64,000 nt of DNA from Saprospira grandis DSM 2844 (GTDB taxonomy: Bacteria; Bacteroidota; Bacteroidia; Chitinophagales; Saprospiraceae). The stretch is from NCBI RefSeq assembly GCF_000275825.1, contig NZ_JH719942.1, forward strand, positions 1,428,575 through 1,492,574, given 5' to 3'. Positions 9,110-18,887 of the stretch are shown piece after piece (position 1 is the first letter of the stretch; every line of letters starts with the position of its first letter). The notes beneath the pieces are model-generated. The model worked only from the letters and a program-made list of their open reading frames with translations, was not told where the DNA came from and ran no database searches. The translations under genes were made by a program, and so were the position numbers.

Positions 9110-9137
9110 GCGAGCTCAGCCAAATGGCTGAGCTCGC
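9110..9137 (-). terminator. Strong hairpin terminator for the 9161-10105 gene
   Basis: Perfect 12-bp stem GCGAGCTCAGCC / GGCTGAGCTCGC with a 4-nt loop. On the minus strand it is followed by TTTTTT. The weaker T run on the plus strand may also end the rbfA unit. Confidence 0.85.
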
Positions 9138-9160
9138 TTTGCGTTAATGCGGCTGGGCGT

Positions 9161-10105
9161 TTAAATTGGACCAGCGGGTAATTCATTGGCTGGGCGCAAT
9201 TGTATTCGAATCAGGCTATTCACATTTTCGTCTAGCTTCATCTCTTCTTGATAGGGCTCAATGAGCGCTTGAGTCCGAATGCGGCCCAAGGGATAATTTT
9301 GTCCATCTTGGCGATAAAAACCCACAATTTGTTGCAGCAAATCGCCCATCAAGAGCGCCTGCTGATGTGACTTTTCGCCGAGGAGCTCTGCCGACTCAAG
9401 GCCTCGGTCCAAAGCCACCGCACTAAGATCGACTCTCAACTCACTTTGTTGGATTTTAAGCTGTACATCTTCGGGCAAACTGACCCACCATTGCTGCATG
9501 GTTTGCAAATTAGCTTGACGAATGCTAGCCGTAGTCAAATAGACCTCACGATCAAAACTCTTCAAGTCTGTCGATACCTTTTTTAGGATATGAATAGAAG
9601 TAGAGCCCTCTGTGCTGGCCAGTTCGGCTGTTTTATTGAGCAAAGTAGTATTTACTTTAAAGGTCATTTCTGGGCTACTGCCAATAATTTCTTCTAGGGC
9701 CTCACCGGTTTGCTCAATTTGTGGGTCCGTTTGTTCGGGCTGCATTTTGGCCTCATCGGTAGAGCTTAGCTGCGTGACCAGCTCTAATTCTACCTCTTTT
9801 CTTTGGATTTGCTGCTGCACATTTTCGGGCAATTGCTCCCACCAGTTACGCAAAGCGGCCAAGCGCTCTGCCGATAATTTCTTTTGGCCCAACTCTTCTT
9901 CCTTCATGGCAATTTCAATAGAGTGCTCCTTCATTTCTAAACGAAGAGAGACACTATCGGCTATAGGGCTAGGCGATAAAATTGGGCGTTCTACCAACTC
10001 CTTTTCTGTAGGAATTTGACTAAGTGCTGCTGCATCTTTCATTTCTGGCTGGCAGCTATACAGACAGAGCAAGAGGAGGACAAAAGGTCCGTATATGTAC
10101 TTCAT
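9161..10105 (-). CDS. Lipoprotein with an internally duplicated domain, function unknown
   Basis: 314 aa with a lipoprotein signal peptide: hydrophobic residues 5-15 then LYSC, Cys18 being the lipid site. Two related halves are visible. The first has LAALRNWWEQLPENVQQQIQ then a Val/Leu-rich strand. The second has LQTMQQWWVSLPEDVQLKIQ then a similar strand and a shared ALLMGDLLQQIVG-like helix. The WW-x-x-LPE(N/D)VQ-x-x-IQ core is the strongest part of the repeat. I know no family with this motif. It is probably anchored in the outer membrane or facing the periplasm. Confidence 0.8.
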   Translation of the reverse strand: MKYIYGPFVLLLLCLYSCQPEMKDAAALSQIPTEKELVERPILSPSPIADSVSLRLEMKEHSIEIAMKEEELGQKKLSAERLAALRNWWEQLPENVQQQIQRKEVELELVTQLSSTDEAKMQPEQTDPQIEQTGEALEEIIGSSPEMTFKVNTTLLNKTAELASTEGSTSIHILKKVSTDLKSFDREVYLTTASIRQANLQTMQQWWVSLPEDVQLKIQQSELRVDLSAVALDRGLESAELLGEKSHQQALLMGDLLQQIVGFYRQDGQNYPLGRIRTQALIEPYQEEMKLDENVNSLIRIQLRPANELPAGPI

Positions 10106-10306
10106 AGGTGTAGGGCGTTGAGCAGCTAAGGTATAAAAATAAAGCCTCTAGTTATTAGGTATACTACTAGAACGTAGAATTATTCTTAATTGCTTAGTAG
10201 ATAGGCAATTTCCTTAACATTTTCTTCAAAAATATTGCCATGGCCTTAAGCTTTCCCTTTAGTCAATAGATAATTCCTTTATATTCGACAAAAAGGTAGT
10301 TTTCGA

Positions 10307-10921
10307 CTATTTAATAGTTTTTTTTGCCAATAGTGTCAGGAGGTTCAGCATAGCTTTGGCCCATTTCAGGTCCTCTGCATCTAGCAAAATGGCAGAGGCT
10401 TCAAATCGGAGTTTATTCGCCTCCCATTCAAAGTGCCCTTTCCACTGCCGCTCTAGGCGCAGGAGTTGATGGATCAGTTCTTCATCGAGTAGTTGGTGGA
10501 CAAAAGCCTCATTTTCTGAGCGGAGCAAGAACTGTTCATCTAGTTTGGCCTCTCCTATTTGGATATCGATCCAGCCTAATTCTGCTTGAATTTGGCTAAG
10601 CAGGGTTTCTTGGCCCAAATAAGTTTTAGGCGCAGTTTGGGGCAGCTCTAGCTCGGCAAAAAACTGATAGCTATCGGCTTTATTGCTGCTACGGCTATAC
10701 TGTTCCATATAGAGTGGAAAGCCGGCCAGTTGGCCTTTGGCGGCTAGGCGAAAAAAGGCCTCATCTTCCTCTGCGCTTAGGCTTTGGAGGGCATATTCGT
10801 CGAGCAGAAACTGCCATTGTATTTGCATGGCCTTTTCTTGTCTTTTGTTCCAGTGGGCTAGCAAAAAATAGCTTCCCAAACCGACCAAAAGCAAACTGGC
10901 TAATAAGGCAAACAACAACAT
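10307..10921 (-). CDS. Membrane-anchored protein, function unknown
   Basis: 204 aa. One N-terminal membrane helix (residues 2-22, LLFALLASLLLVGLGSYFLLA) is followed by a soluble acidic domain with many aromatic and Leu residues and no known motif. Its ATG shares one base with the stop codon of the lipoprotein gene upstream (10921-11673), so the two are translationally coupled and probably work together. The 200 bp downstream (10106-10306) hold no gene. Confidence 0.75.
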   Translation of the reverse strand: MLLFALLASLLLVGLGSYFLLAHWNKRQEKAMQIQWQFLLDEYALQSLSAEEDEAFFRLAAKGQLAGFPLYMEQYSRSSNKADSYQFFAELELPQTAPKTYLGQETLLSQIQAELGWIDIQIGEAKLDEQFLLRSENEAFVHQLLDEELIHQLLRLERQWKGHFEWEANKLRFEASAILLDAEDLKWAKAMLNLLTLLAKKTIK

Positions 10922-11673
10922 TATTGATTCATTTTTTTGGCAGAGCAGGCGTATTCTAGTTGATTGTATCGAATTTTAGCTCGACCAAGGGTATTGGCAT
11001 CTCTAAGGTCTGCCGAAATATAAACCAGTTCCTTTCCTGTAAAGGCAGAAAGTCTAATTTGGTCCTTTTGGATAGTGCCTTCTAAGTGAATGGGGCTTTT
11101 GCTAATGCCTGATTTGAGCTCGGCATAAACCGTATTTTGGTCTGTTTTCAGGCTAAGCTGTCCTGGAATTAGATTTTCTTCTTGGTCCAAAATATCTAAG
11201 GCCCAATTTCCATTGATATCATGTGCGGGTTCCATATGCAGATCCTTAAAGCGATGTGGGCGGCTAAACTTAGCATATAGTTTAATGGGGAGGTCCTTAC
11301 CTTTGGCGGCGGCGCCTTTCACCATATAATTACCTTCCATCAGGTCTACTTCTCGAATAAGGCGGAGGTAGTTTTCGGTTTCTTTGAAGTGTACAAAGAG
11401 GGTATCGCCCCAAAAGCGGAGGCTATCGGCATAGACGCTATCGTCTCCATTATAGAAAAGCAGGCGGGGTTTATCGACCTCCTCGCTGCTGATGGCTTTA
11501 AAGAGGACAGGCACTCGCTCGGCATCTTCTCCTTCTCCAAACATAAAGACCGCTCGCCAGCCGCCGGGTGCAATTTGCTGAAAGCCTTGGCCATTTTCGA
11601 TAGCAAAGCAGGCGGTTAATAGAAAGCTGAGCGACAGGCTCCCGAGGGCCCATATTTTAGACATATTTTTCAT
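10921..11673 (-). CDS. Lipoprotein, function unknown
   Basis: 250 aa. Signal peptide ending LLTAC (Cys22) marks a lipoprotein. The mature part begins IENGQGFQQIAPGGWRAVFMFG and is rich in beta-strand; it resembles uncharacterised Bacteroidota lipoproteins with a lipocalin- or calycin-like pattern (the GxW early in the chain), but I cannot assign a family. First gene of a two-gene unit with 10307-10921. The start ATG at 11673 is followed by a second Met at residue 4 that could also serve. Confidence 0.75.
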   Translation of the reverse strand: MKNMSKIWALGSLSLSFLLTACFAIENGQGFQQIAPGGWRAVFMFGEGEDAERVPVLFKAISSEEVDKPRLLFYNGDDSVYADSLRFWGDTLFVHFKETENYLRLIREVDLMEGNYMVKGAAAKGKDLPIKLYAKFSRPHRFKDLHMEPAHDINGNWALDILDQEENLIPGQLSLKTDQNTVYAELKSGISKSPIHLEGTIQKDQIRLSAFTGKELVYISADLRDANTLGRAKIRYNQLEYACSAKKMNQ

Positions 11674-11779
11674 CGGATAGTTTATTTTTTGATTTTAACA
11701 TCAAACTGCCTGCAAAGTTAAAGAACTAGCGCATAGTTTAGGGAGTTTATGCGGCTATTTTATGCCTTTTTGGTCTAGG

Positions 11780-11951
11780 AAGGCGGCGAAGCCGCCTGCG
11801 AGCGCAGCGAGCCATGGCCCAGCGCTGCGGAGCGGGTGGCCGAAGGCCAGACCGAAGGCGAAACGAAGTGGCGCCTGAAGGGCCGAGCAGACCTGCGAGC
11901 CCCGCAGCATAGCGGCGGCCGCCCGCCCTATTTGGGGCGGCCGCGGGCCCC
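11780..11951 (-). repeat. GC-rich multi-hairpin repeat, copy 5 (GGCCC/GGGCC type)
   Basis: Ends GGGGCCCGCGGCC and GCGCTGGGCC. Left arm is a GC-rich GGCGGCCGC...GCGGCCGCC hairpin. Extra outer arm GGCGGC-GAA-GCCGCC beyond the right end. Confidence 0.83.
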
Positions 11952-11959
11952 AAAAAAAA

Positions 11960-11985
11960 GAGAAGCACTTAGTGAAGTACTTCTC
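11960..11985 (-). terminator. Terminator of the 11996-14008 gene
   Basis: Stem GAGAAGTACTT / AAGTGCTTCTC (one mismatch) with a 4-nt loop, followed on the minus strand by eight T that run into the repeat. Confidence 0.8.
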
Positions 11986-11995
11986 TTTGAGTTAT

Positions 11996-14008
11996 CTATT
12001 GGTTACAGCTTTTGCAGCATTTTTTATAGTATTTATTGGAGCTATAAAGGCTCACAATGGGAATATCGACGGCGATAAATGCGCCCCAGCGCCAGCCGCT
12101 AGTTTTATCGATATTGAGGCTAGCATTGGTTACCTCTCTGAGGTTGGGGCCCAACTGAGCGCCCACCCCAATAGAGAGTGGATATTTGGGTACTCCATAA
12201 ATGAGGTAAGCGCCGGGAGCAAAGACATTTTCCATCTTTAGCTCGGGTAATTCGCTCACATTATCTTCGCCTTCGCCCTCAAAGCGGAAGGTAGTCAGGG
12301 CGCCAAGGTCGATAGCCGAGGCCAAAATACTGATCGAGCCAGCGCCTTTGAAGCCCCAGTTGAAGCTTACGCCAACGGGAGTGGCCAAAGAGTAAAAGCT
12401 GCTTGCTCCGATACCGTCTAAGTGTTCTTGGCCGGCAGAAAGGCCCACATAGGCATTGATGGCCACGCTAAAACGAGAGTATTTCTTGATCGCAGAGCCG
12501 CCGGGAGGCAAGGCAAAGGCTGAAATAGCCTGGCTCACTTCCTTAGAGGATTTGGCCTGTACCGCCGTAGCGATAAAGCTACCGTACTTCATCAAATTTT
12601 TGCGTTCGCAAGCATAATCGTCTTGGGGCAAGAGTTTTTCGATAATGACCAAAGTGTTAATCACGGCAGAAGTATAATGCTTCTTGCGGATATTGAGGCC
12701 CAGGGTATTGAGGTCGCCCACAATGCCCAAATAGCGGTCTACAATACTATCTTGCTCGGTAGTGGCGCCCACCAGCTGCTTCTTAAAGTTATAGCCTTCA
12801 TGCAGCATATTCGAGACTCCCTGAGTAAAATGGTAGTAGTCATCAAACTCCAGTTCCTTCTGGCTTTCGTCTAGGGTAGCGCCTCCTTTGGCACGGCGGC
12901 GGGCATTTTTTCTGGCGCGAATATCCTTAGCAATGCGTTGTACATTTTTGCCTTCATCGACAAAGCGCTTGAGGTTATTGACCAGCGAGCGCATCTTAAG
13001 GTTATCGCCACGGAGGTCCAAAAGGCTTTCGCCCAATGTTTTCTCCTCATCAATTTGATAATCTTTTCCTTTTTGGTAGAGTAGGCCAAAGAAAATATCA
13101 TTGAAAGTAGTATCGCGAACAAGGTCCACCACCTCATTGGGCGTCACCCAATAGCCCGATTGGTCTTTTTGCTCCAAGGCCTTAGAGAACAAGCCCAATA
13201 GCTTGAGGTTGCGTTGCATCACGGGCACAAAAGCGGCGCTATCATCCTCTGGGGTAAGGACGTGCAAATAGGCATCTTCAGCCATATAGCTCACAATTTG
13301 AGCGGGAGGAGTTTGCTCTTGTAAGAGCTCGCCCACCTTAAAAAAGTCGCTCATCATATGGCGCTGCATGGGGCTTTTGATGCGAGAAGAATTTTGCACA
13401 AAATCATCTAGGTGGTAGCCTAGGTCATTGAGGTCGGTCAAAAAGCTCTCTCTCAAGACCTCCCAAAAGGCATTAAAGCGGTAAATGTCCTTATCAATTT
13501 GGAGCAAAACGGCTGAAGTAGTGGGAAAGAGGTAGCGCATCTCCTCAGATTCTTCCACTTTTTTCTGAAAATCCTTAAAAAAGGCGATCGTCAATTCTTG
13601 TTTGGTCCGATTGACCAAAAAATCGGTTAGGCCCATAATAAAGGTAGAGCCAGGCATGCCCAAACCGCTAGCGGCTCCGGCCAAACCACCAAGTGCTCGC
13701 TGTCCGTCACCCTCTACGCCTCGGTCTTCCTCGGCCATCACTAGGTCCAAATAGGGCGAAATAAAGGGGTTGTCTTCATAGGCTTCTAGTACATCGGCCT
13801 GGCTAGCCGACTTAGCTAGGGGGCGGTCCAAGTTATAGGCCAACAACTTAATGAGTTCTGATTGTGTTGATTTTGTCGTCATCAACATCCCGTCTTCATC
13901 AATCATTTCCCGAATTTTTCGGGCGTCATGAATCATCTGGGCTTCAAGGGAAGGGCTTAGGGTAAAGAGCAGCAAAAGGGCTGCAAAATAATGGAGATAG
14001 GGTTTCAT
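11996..14008 (-). CDS. Large secreted protein, function unknown, paired with the TPR-CHAT protease gene
   Basis: 670 aa with a signal peptide (residues 1-23, ending SPSLEA). The N-terminal 450 residues are charged and mainly helical. The last 170 residues (from about 500, SRFSVAINAYVGLSAGQ to GWRWGAFIAVDIPIVSLY) have alternating Gly/aromatic strands such as APGAYLIYGVPKYPLSIGVGAQLG, like an outer-membrane beta-barrel or surface module. No named family recognised. It lies 200 bp downstream of, and in the same direction as, the 1490-aa exported CHAT protein, with one repeat copy in between, so they may form one transcription unit. Confidence 0.8.
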   Translation of the reverse strand: MKPYLHYFAALLLLFTLSPSLEAQMIHDARKIREMIDEDGMLMTTKSTQSELIKLLAYNLDRPLAKSASQADVLEAYEDNPFISPYLDLVMAEEDRGVEGDGQRALGGLAGAASGLGMPGSTFIMGLTDFLVNRTKQELTIAFFKDFQKKVEESEEMRYLFPTTSAVLLQIDKDIYRFNAFWEVLRESFLTDLNDLGYHLDDFVQNSSRIKSPMQRHMMSDFFKVGELLQEQTPPAQIVSYMAEDAYLHVLTPEDDSAAFVPVMQRNLKLLGLFSKALEQKDQSGYWVTPNEVVDLVRDTTFNDIFFGLLYQKGKDYQIDEEKTLGESLLDLRGDNLKMRSLVNNLKRFVDEGKNVQRIAKDIRARKNARRRAKGGATLDESQKELEFDDYYHFTQGVSNMLHEGYNFKKQLVGATTEQDSIVDRYLGIVGDLNTLGLNIRKKHYTSAVINTLVIIEKLLPQDDYACERKNLMKYGSFIATAVQAKSSKEVSQAISAFALPPGGSAIKKYSRFSVAINAYVGLSAGQEHLDGIGASSFYSLATPVGVSFNWGFKGAGSISILASAIDLGALTTFRFEGEGEDNVSELPELKMENVFAPGAYLIYGVPKYPLSIGVGAQLGPNLREVTNASLNIDKTSGWRWGAFIAVDIPIVSLYSSNKYYKKCCKSCNQ

Positions 14009-14054
14009 ACAATTGAAATTAAATATGATGAATGTTTGTTTTGGATGTACTTTT

Positions 14055-14199
14055 GGGGCCTGCGGCCAGCTAGGCTTTGCCTAGCTTGGCCGCCGCTATG
14101 CTACGGGGCTCGCAGGTCTGCTCGGCCCTTCGTTTTTTTTCGCTTTGCTCAAAAAAACTCGGTCTGGCCTTTGGCCACCCGCTCCGCAGCGCTAGGCCA
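14055..14199 (+). repeat. GC-rich multi-hairpin repeat, copy 6 (GGCCT/AGGCC type)
   Basis: Left arm is a long hairpin (GCGGCCAGCTAGGC paired to GCCTAGCTTGGCCGC). The next arm is A/T-rich (eight T against seven A). Then GGCC-TTT-GGCC and right end GCGCTAGGCC. Sits between two co-directional minus-strand genes. Confidence 0.85.
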
Positions 14200-14210
14200 T
14201 GGGGCGCAGC

Positions 14211-17200
14211 TTACTCGAGCAGAATAAAGGCCGCCCAATAATAGGGGTTTCTATACTGTGCTCTCATTTCGTCTTGGGCCAGTCGGAAGGCTTTATGATA
14301 ATTGCCTAAGGATAAGTAGTGGCGATAAAAGCGCTGCATTAGCTCAGAGGTCTGGGCATCTGGCACCTTCCAAAGGCTAATGATCAGGCGTTGGGCGCCG
14401 GCCATCTTAAATGCCCGTTGGAGGCCCATAATTCCTTCATTGTTATCAATATCGCCTCGGCCTGTTTCACAGGCCGAAAGGACCACCAATTCCGTTTGGA
14501 AGAGATTGAGGTTAGAGACTTCATAGGCACTAAAGATCCCATCGGCTAGGCCCTCGATGGGGGCTCGGCCTTTCCAGACATAGTTAATATTGGTGAGGGC
14601 CAAGCCCGAGCGGAAGAGCGGATTTTCGATTTCGGCCAAGCGTTCTTCAAAGGTTTTTTCTTGCTTCTTTTGGGCTAGCGCCTTGCGTAGGTCTGTTTCT
14701 ACTTTTTGTGCGGGGAAAAAATAGCCATGTGTGGCTACATGCAAAATATTGGGCTCTTCTCGGTTGATATGCTCTACTACAGTTTCTTCTAGGGCATTGA
14801 GGCCCATAATTTTATTCACGCCCCAGCTTTCGGTCTGAAACTGTTGGGCAATTTGGTTCACCTCTTTTTCTGTTCCTTGCAAATAAAGGAAGTCTTCGCC
14901 ACGGCTAGCGCCGGCTTTGGGGCTGGGTAAATTGGCGGCTAGGGCCTCTTCATTGAAGGTTCCAAAGTCTGGAATCTCAAAGTCTCCCTCTTTAATTTTA
15001 TTAAAAGGCAGCTCTACATTTTGTGCTTCGGCTACTACTTCTAGTTCGGCTTGGCTGAGGTCAAATTTCACTCCACCAATCAAAGAGATTTTGGCCTTTT
15101 GGCTAGCGGTTTGTTCTCGGAGAAGGTCTCGCATAGCGCTATGATAAATAATATCGTGGCGGTCCATGAGGCGAAGGCGAGAAAAATCATCTACTCGCAG
15201 GGTGGCAAAGGCAATTTTGGCCAATAATCCGGTAGGGCAGAGATGGATGGTTTTGGCTCCTTCCAGCTCTTTTTCCATGGGTTCCCAGAGCATAAAATAG
15301 AGATTATTGCTCTCTAGATCATCTGTAATATAGTTGAGTCCAGCAGGAGATACTTCATTTTGCAGGCTCATGGCCAATTCGCTTTCTAGACAAAGGGGGA
15401 TCATTTTGGGTCCTTCCCATTCGGGGCGCATGAGCATTCCATAATACTGGGCGCTAATATTTCCATAATCATCGCTTCGCTCTAGGCGCAAGAAATCGAC
15501 AGCGGCCTCATTTTCTCCTAATTTCTCTTTGAGTTGGGCCAGATTGAGTTGTTGATTTTCTTGTTCAAAGACCTCTCTTAGGGGTTTAGAGTCTCGGCTA
15601 ATTCGTTCTTCTAGGTCCTTAATTTCTTTTTCTAGGACCGTTAGTTGTACGCCTTCGGCCTTTCGTTCTTTGGGGCTAAGGCTGAGCAGGCGGGCCACCT
15701 CTTTTTTGAGATTTTGCATTTTCTCAAAGTTATTTTGCAGCACCACATTATCGGAAGCATAAATAACTTGGCGGATATTGCTACTCGTTTCTAGGGCCAA
15801 GCCCTTTACTCTAAAGTGGGCATTTAGGGCTATTTGGACCAAATTGGGCTGAGGGTTTTGGGCCACAAACAAGAAAAAGGCATTGAGTCGTTTGGCCAAG
15901 GGGCGCAAAAACTCTAGGCGTTCCTCTTCGGGCAAATCATTATAGCTATCTTCTAGGCGTTTTAGGTCAATATCCAAAGCTTTTAGATATTGGACCTCTG
16001 CTTTTTCTAGCTGTTCTCTTTTTTGGTAAAAACTGGCAATTTGAAGATGAAGGTCGGCCAATTCTGTGGGGTCTTTTAAGCCCTTAAGGGCCATTTTCTG
16101 ATATTTTTTGGCTTTTTCGTCTTCATACATGAGGTCATAATAAAGGGCCAGCAATTGTTGTAGAGAGGCGTCGTATTTAAAGTCGAGCAAGCTAGACTGT
16201 TCCTCATAGGCCATAATTCGTTTAAAGATATCATTGGCTTGTTCATACTCTCCTTCTTCGAGCATAGCCTTCCCTTGGTGGCGAAGGATTTTGATATAAT
16301 TCAGGGCATCCTTAAATTTTCTGCTGCGGTTAATCTGGCCTTGGCTTTCGAGTTCTAGGAGCAAGACAAGTGCTTGGTCAAAATAATCCTTAGCCTCTTG
16401 GTATTCTTCTAGGGCTTGTAGTGTTTGGCCAAAATCATCTAGAATTTGGACCAAAAGGCCGTTAGGCTCGGCTATCTTTTGTTGGGCTGTTTGCAGGGCT
16501 TCATAGGCAGCAATATAGCGGCCTGTTTTGCGATAAATACGGCCTAGGCGGTAATAGACTTCGGCTTCATTAACTACTTGTCGGTCAAATTCATCGGCAT
16601 CGGCTAGGCGGAGCAGCATTTTTTTATAGAGGCCCTCGGCCTTTACATAGCGGTCATTATCATAATGCCAATTGGCAAAATCCTGATAGGCCAACAAGTA
16701 GCGGCCCATATAGGCCTCTAAATCTTGCAGTTCGAAGCCTTTTAGGCGGCGTTCAAAAAGTTGTTGGCTACTAGCCACCTCCCAGCGGTCATCCTTAAGG
16801 AGCTTATCGGTAATTTTTTCTAGTAGTTCTACATAAAAAATAGATATACCCTCTGTTTTCTCATAAATCATGAGTGCTTGTTCGTAGGTGGTTAGGGCTT
16901 CTTCAGCCAGACCGTTCTTTTCGCTATCTTCCTGATCATAGAGATAGCGGGCCTTCATGGCCAAGATATCGGCATACTCATCATTGTAGATACCGCCCTC
17001 TTCTTTGCGAATAAACTCTAGGGTGGCGGCGGTTAATGCTCTATTGCTGGCCAAAGATAAATGGGCTACAGCGGTCTTATAAATATCATCATAGAACATT
17101 AGTGGGCGTTCTTCTAGAATAGGAATAATGGCCTGAACGAGCGCCTCTTCATCCTTGGGTTTTACTTCTCGGATAGCCTCCTTAATATACTTGAAGCCTT

Positions 17201-18683
17201 TCTCATAGACCAGAATCCCGGCTTTAATCAGTTGGACTCCTGCGGCTACCTTAGAAAAGGGAAGTTTGGGGTCTTCATCAAAGCCAGCAATGAGAATTTT
17301 GGTCTCTTCCTCCATAATAGCGCGCCAGGGTTGTGGGATTTTAGCCAAGTAAATCTCTTCGGTATCGGGGCTATCATCGGGGATATAATCATCGGCCATT
17401 ATGGCGTCAAAATCGATCTCATCGAAGTCTTTATCTAGGGCGGCAGACATTAGGTCCTGAAAGGACTGAAAAGCGACTTCCTCGTCTAGGTCCTTAACGG
17501 CTAGCAGGGCCATTTTTAGGCGGACATCTAGTTCCTCCTCACTAACATCCCCATTATTTTCTTTCTGAATGATTTCTAGCTCCTCGGCTAGGCTGCGGCG
17601 TTCTATTTCTCCATCGCTATAGCGCTGGCTATCTTTGATATACTTAAACTGATAATAGAAAGTGGCTTTGCGGCCGCCATGATATTTTTTCAGGTCTGCT
17701 AATACGGCATTTACTTCTTCTGTAATATTGACATCGGTAAACTCATAGGCATAGCCTTGGTCACTAGCATCAATGAAGGCCTTAAACTTTTTATAGAAGG
17801 TTTCGCTATTGGTTTCATGCTTAGCGAGTAGGGCACGGACCTCCATTTCTTGGGCAAAAAAGCGTTGCATTTCGGAGGGCATTTTTTGTTCAATGCCTCT
17901 GGCTTCAGCCGCTAGTCCTTCTTCTTGTAGGCTAAGAATTTGTTCCCTTAGCTGCATATAGGACTGAAACTTACTTCCGTAATAGAGGGCAGACTCACTT
18001 TCGATCAAAAGGGCCTTATAGAGTAATAGGCTAATATCTTGTAGAATAAGTCGTTCGGTTTTATTCTGTGCTTTTGTTTCAATCAGGTCTGATAAATCTT
18101 CAAAGTTTTCGCCTCTTTGGCGTTCAAAGGAGCGTTGGAGCAGGACCAATTGGCGTAATTTTTTGGGCAGGAAGGCCAAAAACTCGGTTAAATCTTCTTC
18201 GGGATGGTTTTCTTCTAATTGTTGGGCGATTACGACGGCCATATCATGTGCGTCATAATCTACAATAGTGAGGTAACATTTCACCTGTTCGCATAAGGCT
18301 TTGAGGTGGGCCAGGCTATTTTCTCCATCGGCATATTTGGCCTTTTCGATTTGGTAGTTGCTATAGAGGAAGCAAGCTTTTTCATCTTCTAATTTGGCCA
18401 ATTGGCTTTGAAACTTGTTGGAGGCTTCGCCATATTCTCGGCCCAAGACTCTTAGGGATTGGGCCACCAAGCTATCGGGTTCATCGCTTAGGTCTTGGCG
18501 ATAATAGAGCAGGGCCAGTTCCATGGCTTTTTCGGCATAATTGGGATGTTCTTTAGAGTTGAGCAATTCGACTTCTGCCAGGGCTTTTCGGGCTTGCATT
18601 ACGGAGTCGCCTAGGTTGTTTTGGCCCAAGAGGCTCAGGCTCAACAATAAAAGGGGGAGAGCTAAAAGTATCCGAGAGGTCAT
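14211..18683 (-). CDS. Exported TPR-CHAT caspase-like protease
   Basis: 1490 aa. A signal peptide (residues 1-20, LLALPLLLLSLSLLGQ) indicates export. Residues from about 560 to 960 contain tetratricopeptide repeats (for example AEGLYKKMLLRLADA, EYQEAKDYFDQALVLL, KAEVQYLKALDID), then a coiled-coil stretch, then a C-terminal CHAT domain. The CHAT catalytic dyad is intact: His near 1319 in LHVATHG and Cys near 1405 in VVLSACETGRGD. Known CHAT proteases cut partner proteins after a TPR sensor is triggered; cytosolic examples act in defence. An exported version facing the periplasm needs another role. The downstream 670-aa secreted protein is a candidate partner by position only. Confidence 0.9.
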   Translation of the reverse strand: MTSRILLALPLLLLSLSLLGQNNLGDSVMQARKALAEVELLNSKEHPNYAEKAMELALLYYRQDLSDEPDSLVAQSLRVLGREYGEASNKFQSQLAKLEDEKACFLYSNYQIEKAKYADGENSLAHLKALCEQVKCYLTIVDYDAHDMAVVIAQQLEENHPEEDLTEFLAFLPKKLRQLVLLQRSFERQRGENFEDLSDLIETKAQNKTERLILQDISLLLYKALLIESESALYYGSKFQSYMQLREQILSLQEEGLAAEARGIEQKMPSEMQRFFAQEMEVRALLAKHETNSETFYKKFKAFIDASDQGYAYEFTDVNITEEVNAVLADLKKYHGGRKATFYYQFKYIKDSQRYSDGEIERRSLAEELEIIQKENNGDVSEEELDVRLKMALLAVKDLDEEVAFQSFQDLMSAALDKDFDEIDFDAIMADDYIPDDSPDTEEIYLAKIPQPWRAIMEEETKILIAGFDEDPKLPFSKVAAGVQLIKAGILVYEKGFKYIKEAIREVKPKDEEALVQAIIPILEERPLMFYDDIYKTAVAHLSLASNRALTAATLEFIRKEEGGIYNDEYADILAMKARYLYDQEDSEKNGLAEEALTTYEQALMIYEKTEGISIFYVELLEKITDKLLKDDRWEVASSQQLFERRLKGFELQDLEAYMGRYLLAYQDFANWHYDNDRYVKAEGLYKKMLLRLADADEFDRQVVNEAEVYYRLGRIYRKTGRYIAAYEALQTAQQKIAEPNGLLVQILDDFGQTLQALEEYQEAKDYFDQALVLLLELESQGQINRSRKFKDALNYIKILRHQGKAMLEEGEYEQANDIFKRIMAYEEQSSLLDFKYDASLQQLLALYYDLMYEDEKAKKYQKMALKGLKDPTELADLHLQIASFYQKREQLEKAEVQYLKALDIDLKRLEDSYNDLPEEERLEFLRPLAKRLNAFFLFVAQNPQPNLVQIALNAHFRVKGLALETSSNIRQVIYASDNVVLQNNFEKMQNLKKEVARLLSLSPKERKAEGVQLTVLEKEIKDLEERISRDSKPLREVFEQENQQLNLAQLKEKLGENEAAVDFLRLERSDDYGNISAQYYGMLMRPEWEGPKMIPLCLESELAMSLQNEVSPAGLNYITDDLESNNLYFMLWEPMEKELEGAKTIHLCPTGLLAKIAFATLRVDDFSRLRLMDRHDIIYHSAMRDLLREQTASQKAKISLIGGVKFDLSQAELEVVAEAQNVELPFNKIKEGDFEIPDFGTFNEEALAANLPSPKAGASRGEDFLYLQGTEKEVNQIAQQFQTESWGVNKIMGLNALEETVVEHINREEPNILHVATHGYFFPAQKVETDLRKALAQKKQEKTFEERLAEIENPLFRSGLALTNINYVWKGRAPIEGLADGIFSAYEVSNLNLFQTELVVLSACETGRGDIDNNEGIMGLQRAFKMAGAQRLIISLWKVPDAQTSELMQRFYRHYLSLGNYHKAFRLAQDEMRAQYRNPYYWAAFILLE

Positions 18684-18763
18684 AAGGGGGGGGGATTTTA
18701 TCTAGAGCGATATATGATTTAGCGGGCCAAGGATGGGCGCCAAGAGTTAGCTAATAGTTGAGC

Positions 18764-18881
18764 GGCCTAGGGATGGGCAGCAGGGCCGCCGAAGGCGGCA
18801 GACCAAAGCGGCTTTGCCGCTGCAGGGCCGAGCGAACAGCGAGCTGCGAGACAGCCCGCAGCAGCTTGCTGCTGAGGCCCC
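18764..18881 (-). repeat. GC-rich multi-hairpin repeat, copy 7 (hybrid right arm)
   Basis: P1 pair is GGCCT/AGGCC, but the right arm reads CATCCCTAGGCC, mixing the CATCCC of the GGCTG/CAGCC type with the AGGCC end. The closing pair is still matched. Stems CAGCAGC/GCTGCTG, GCGGC/GCCGC, GCCGCC/GGCGGC. Confidence 0.85.
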
Positions 18882-18887
18882 AAAAAA

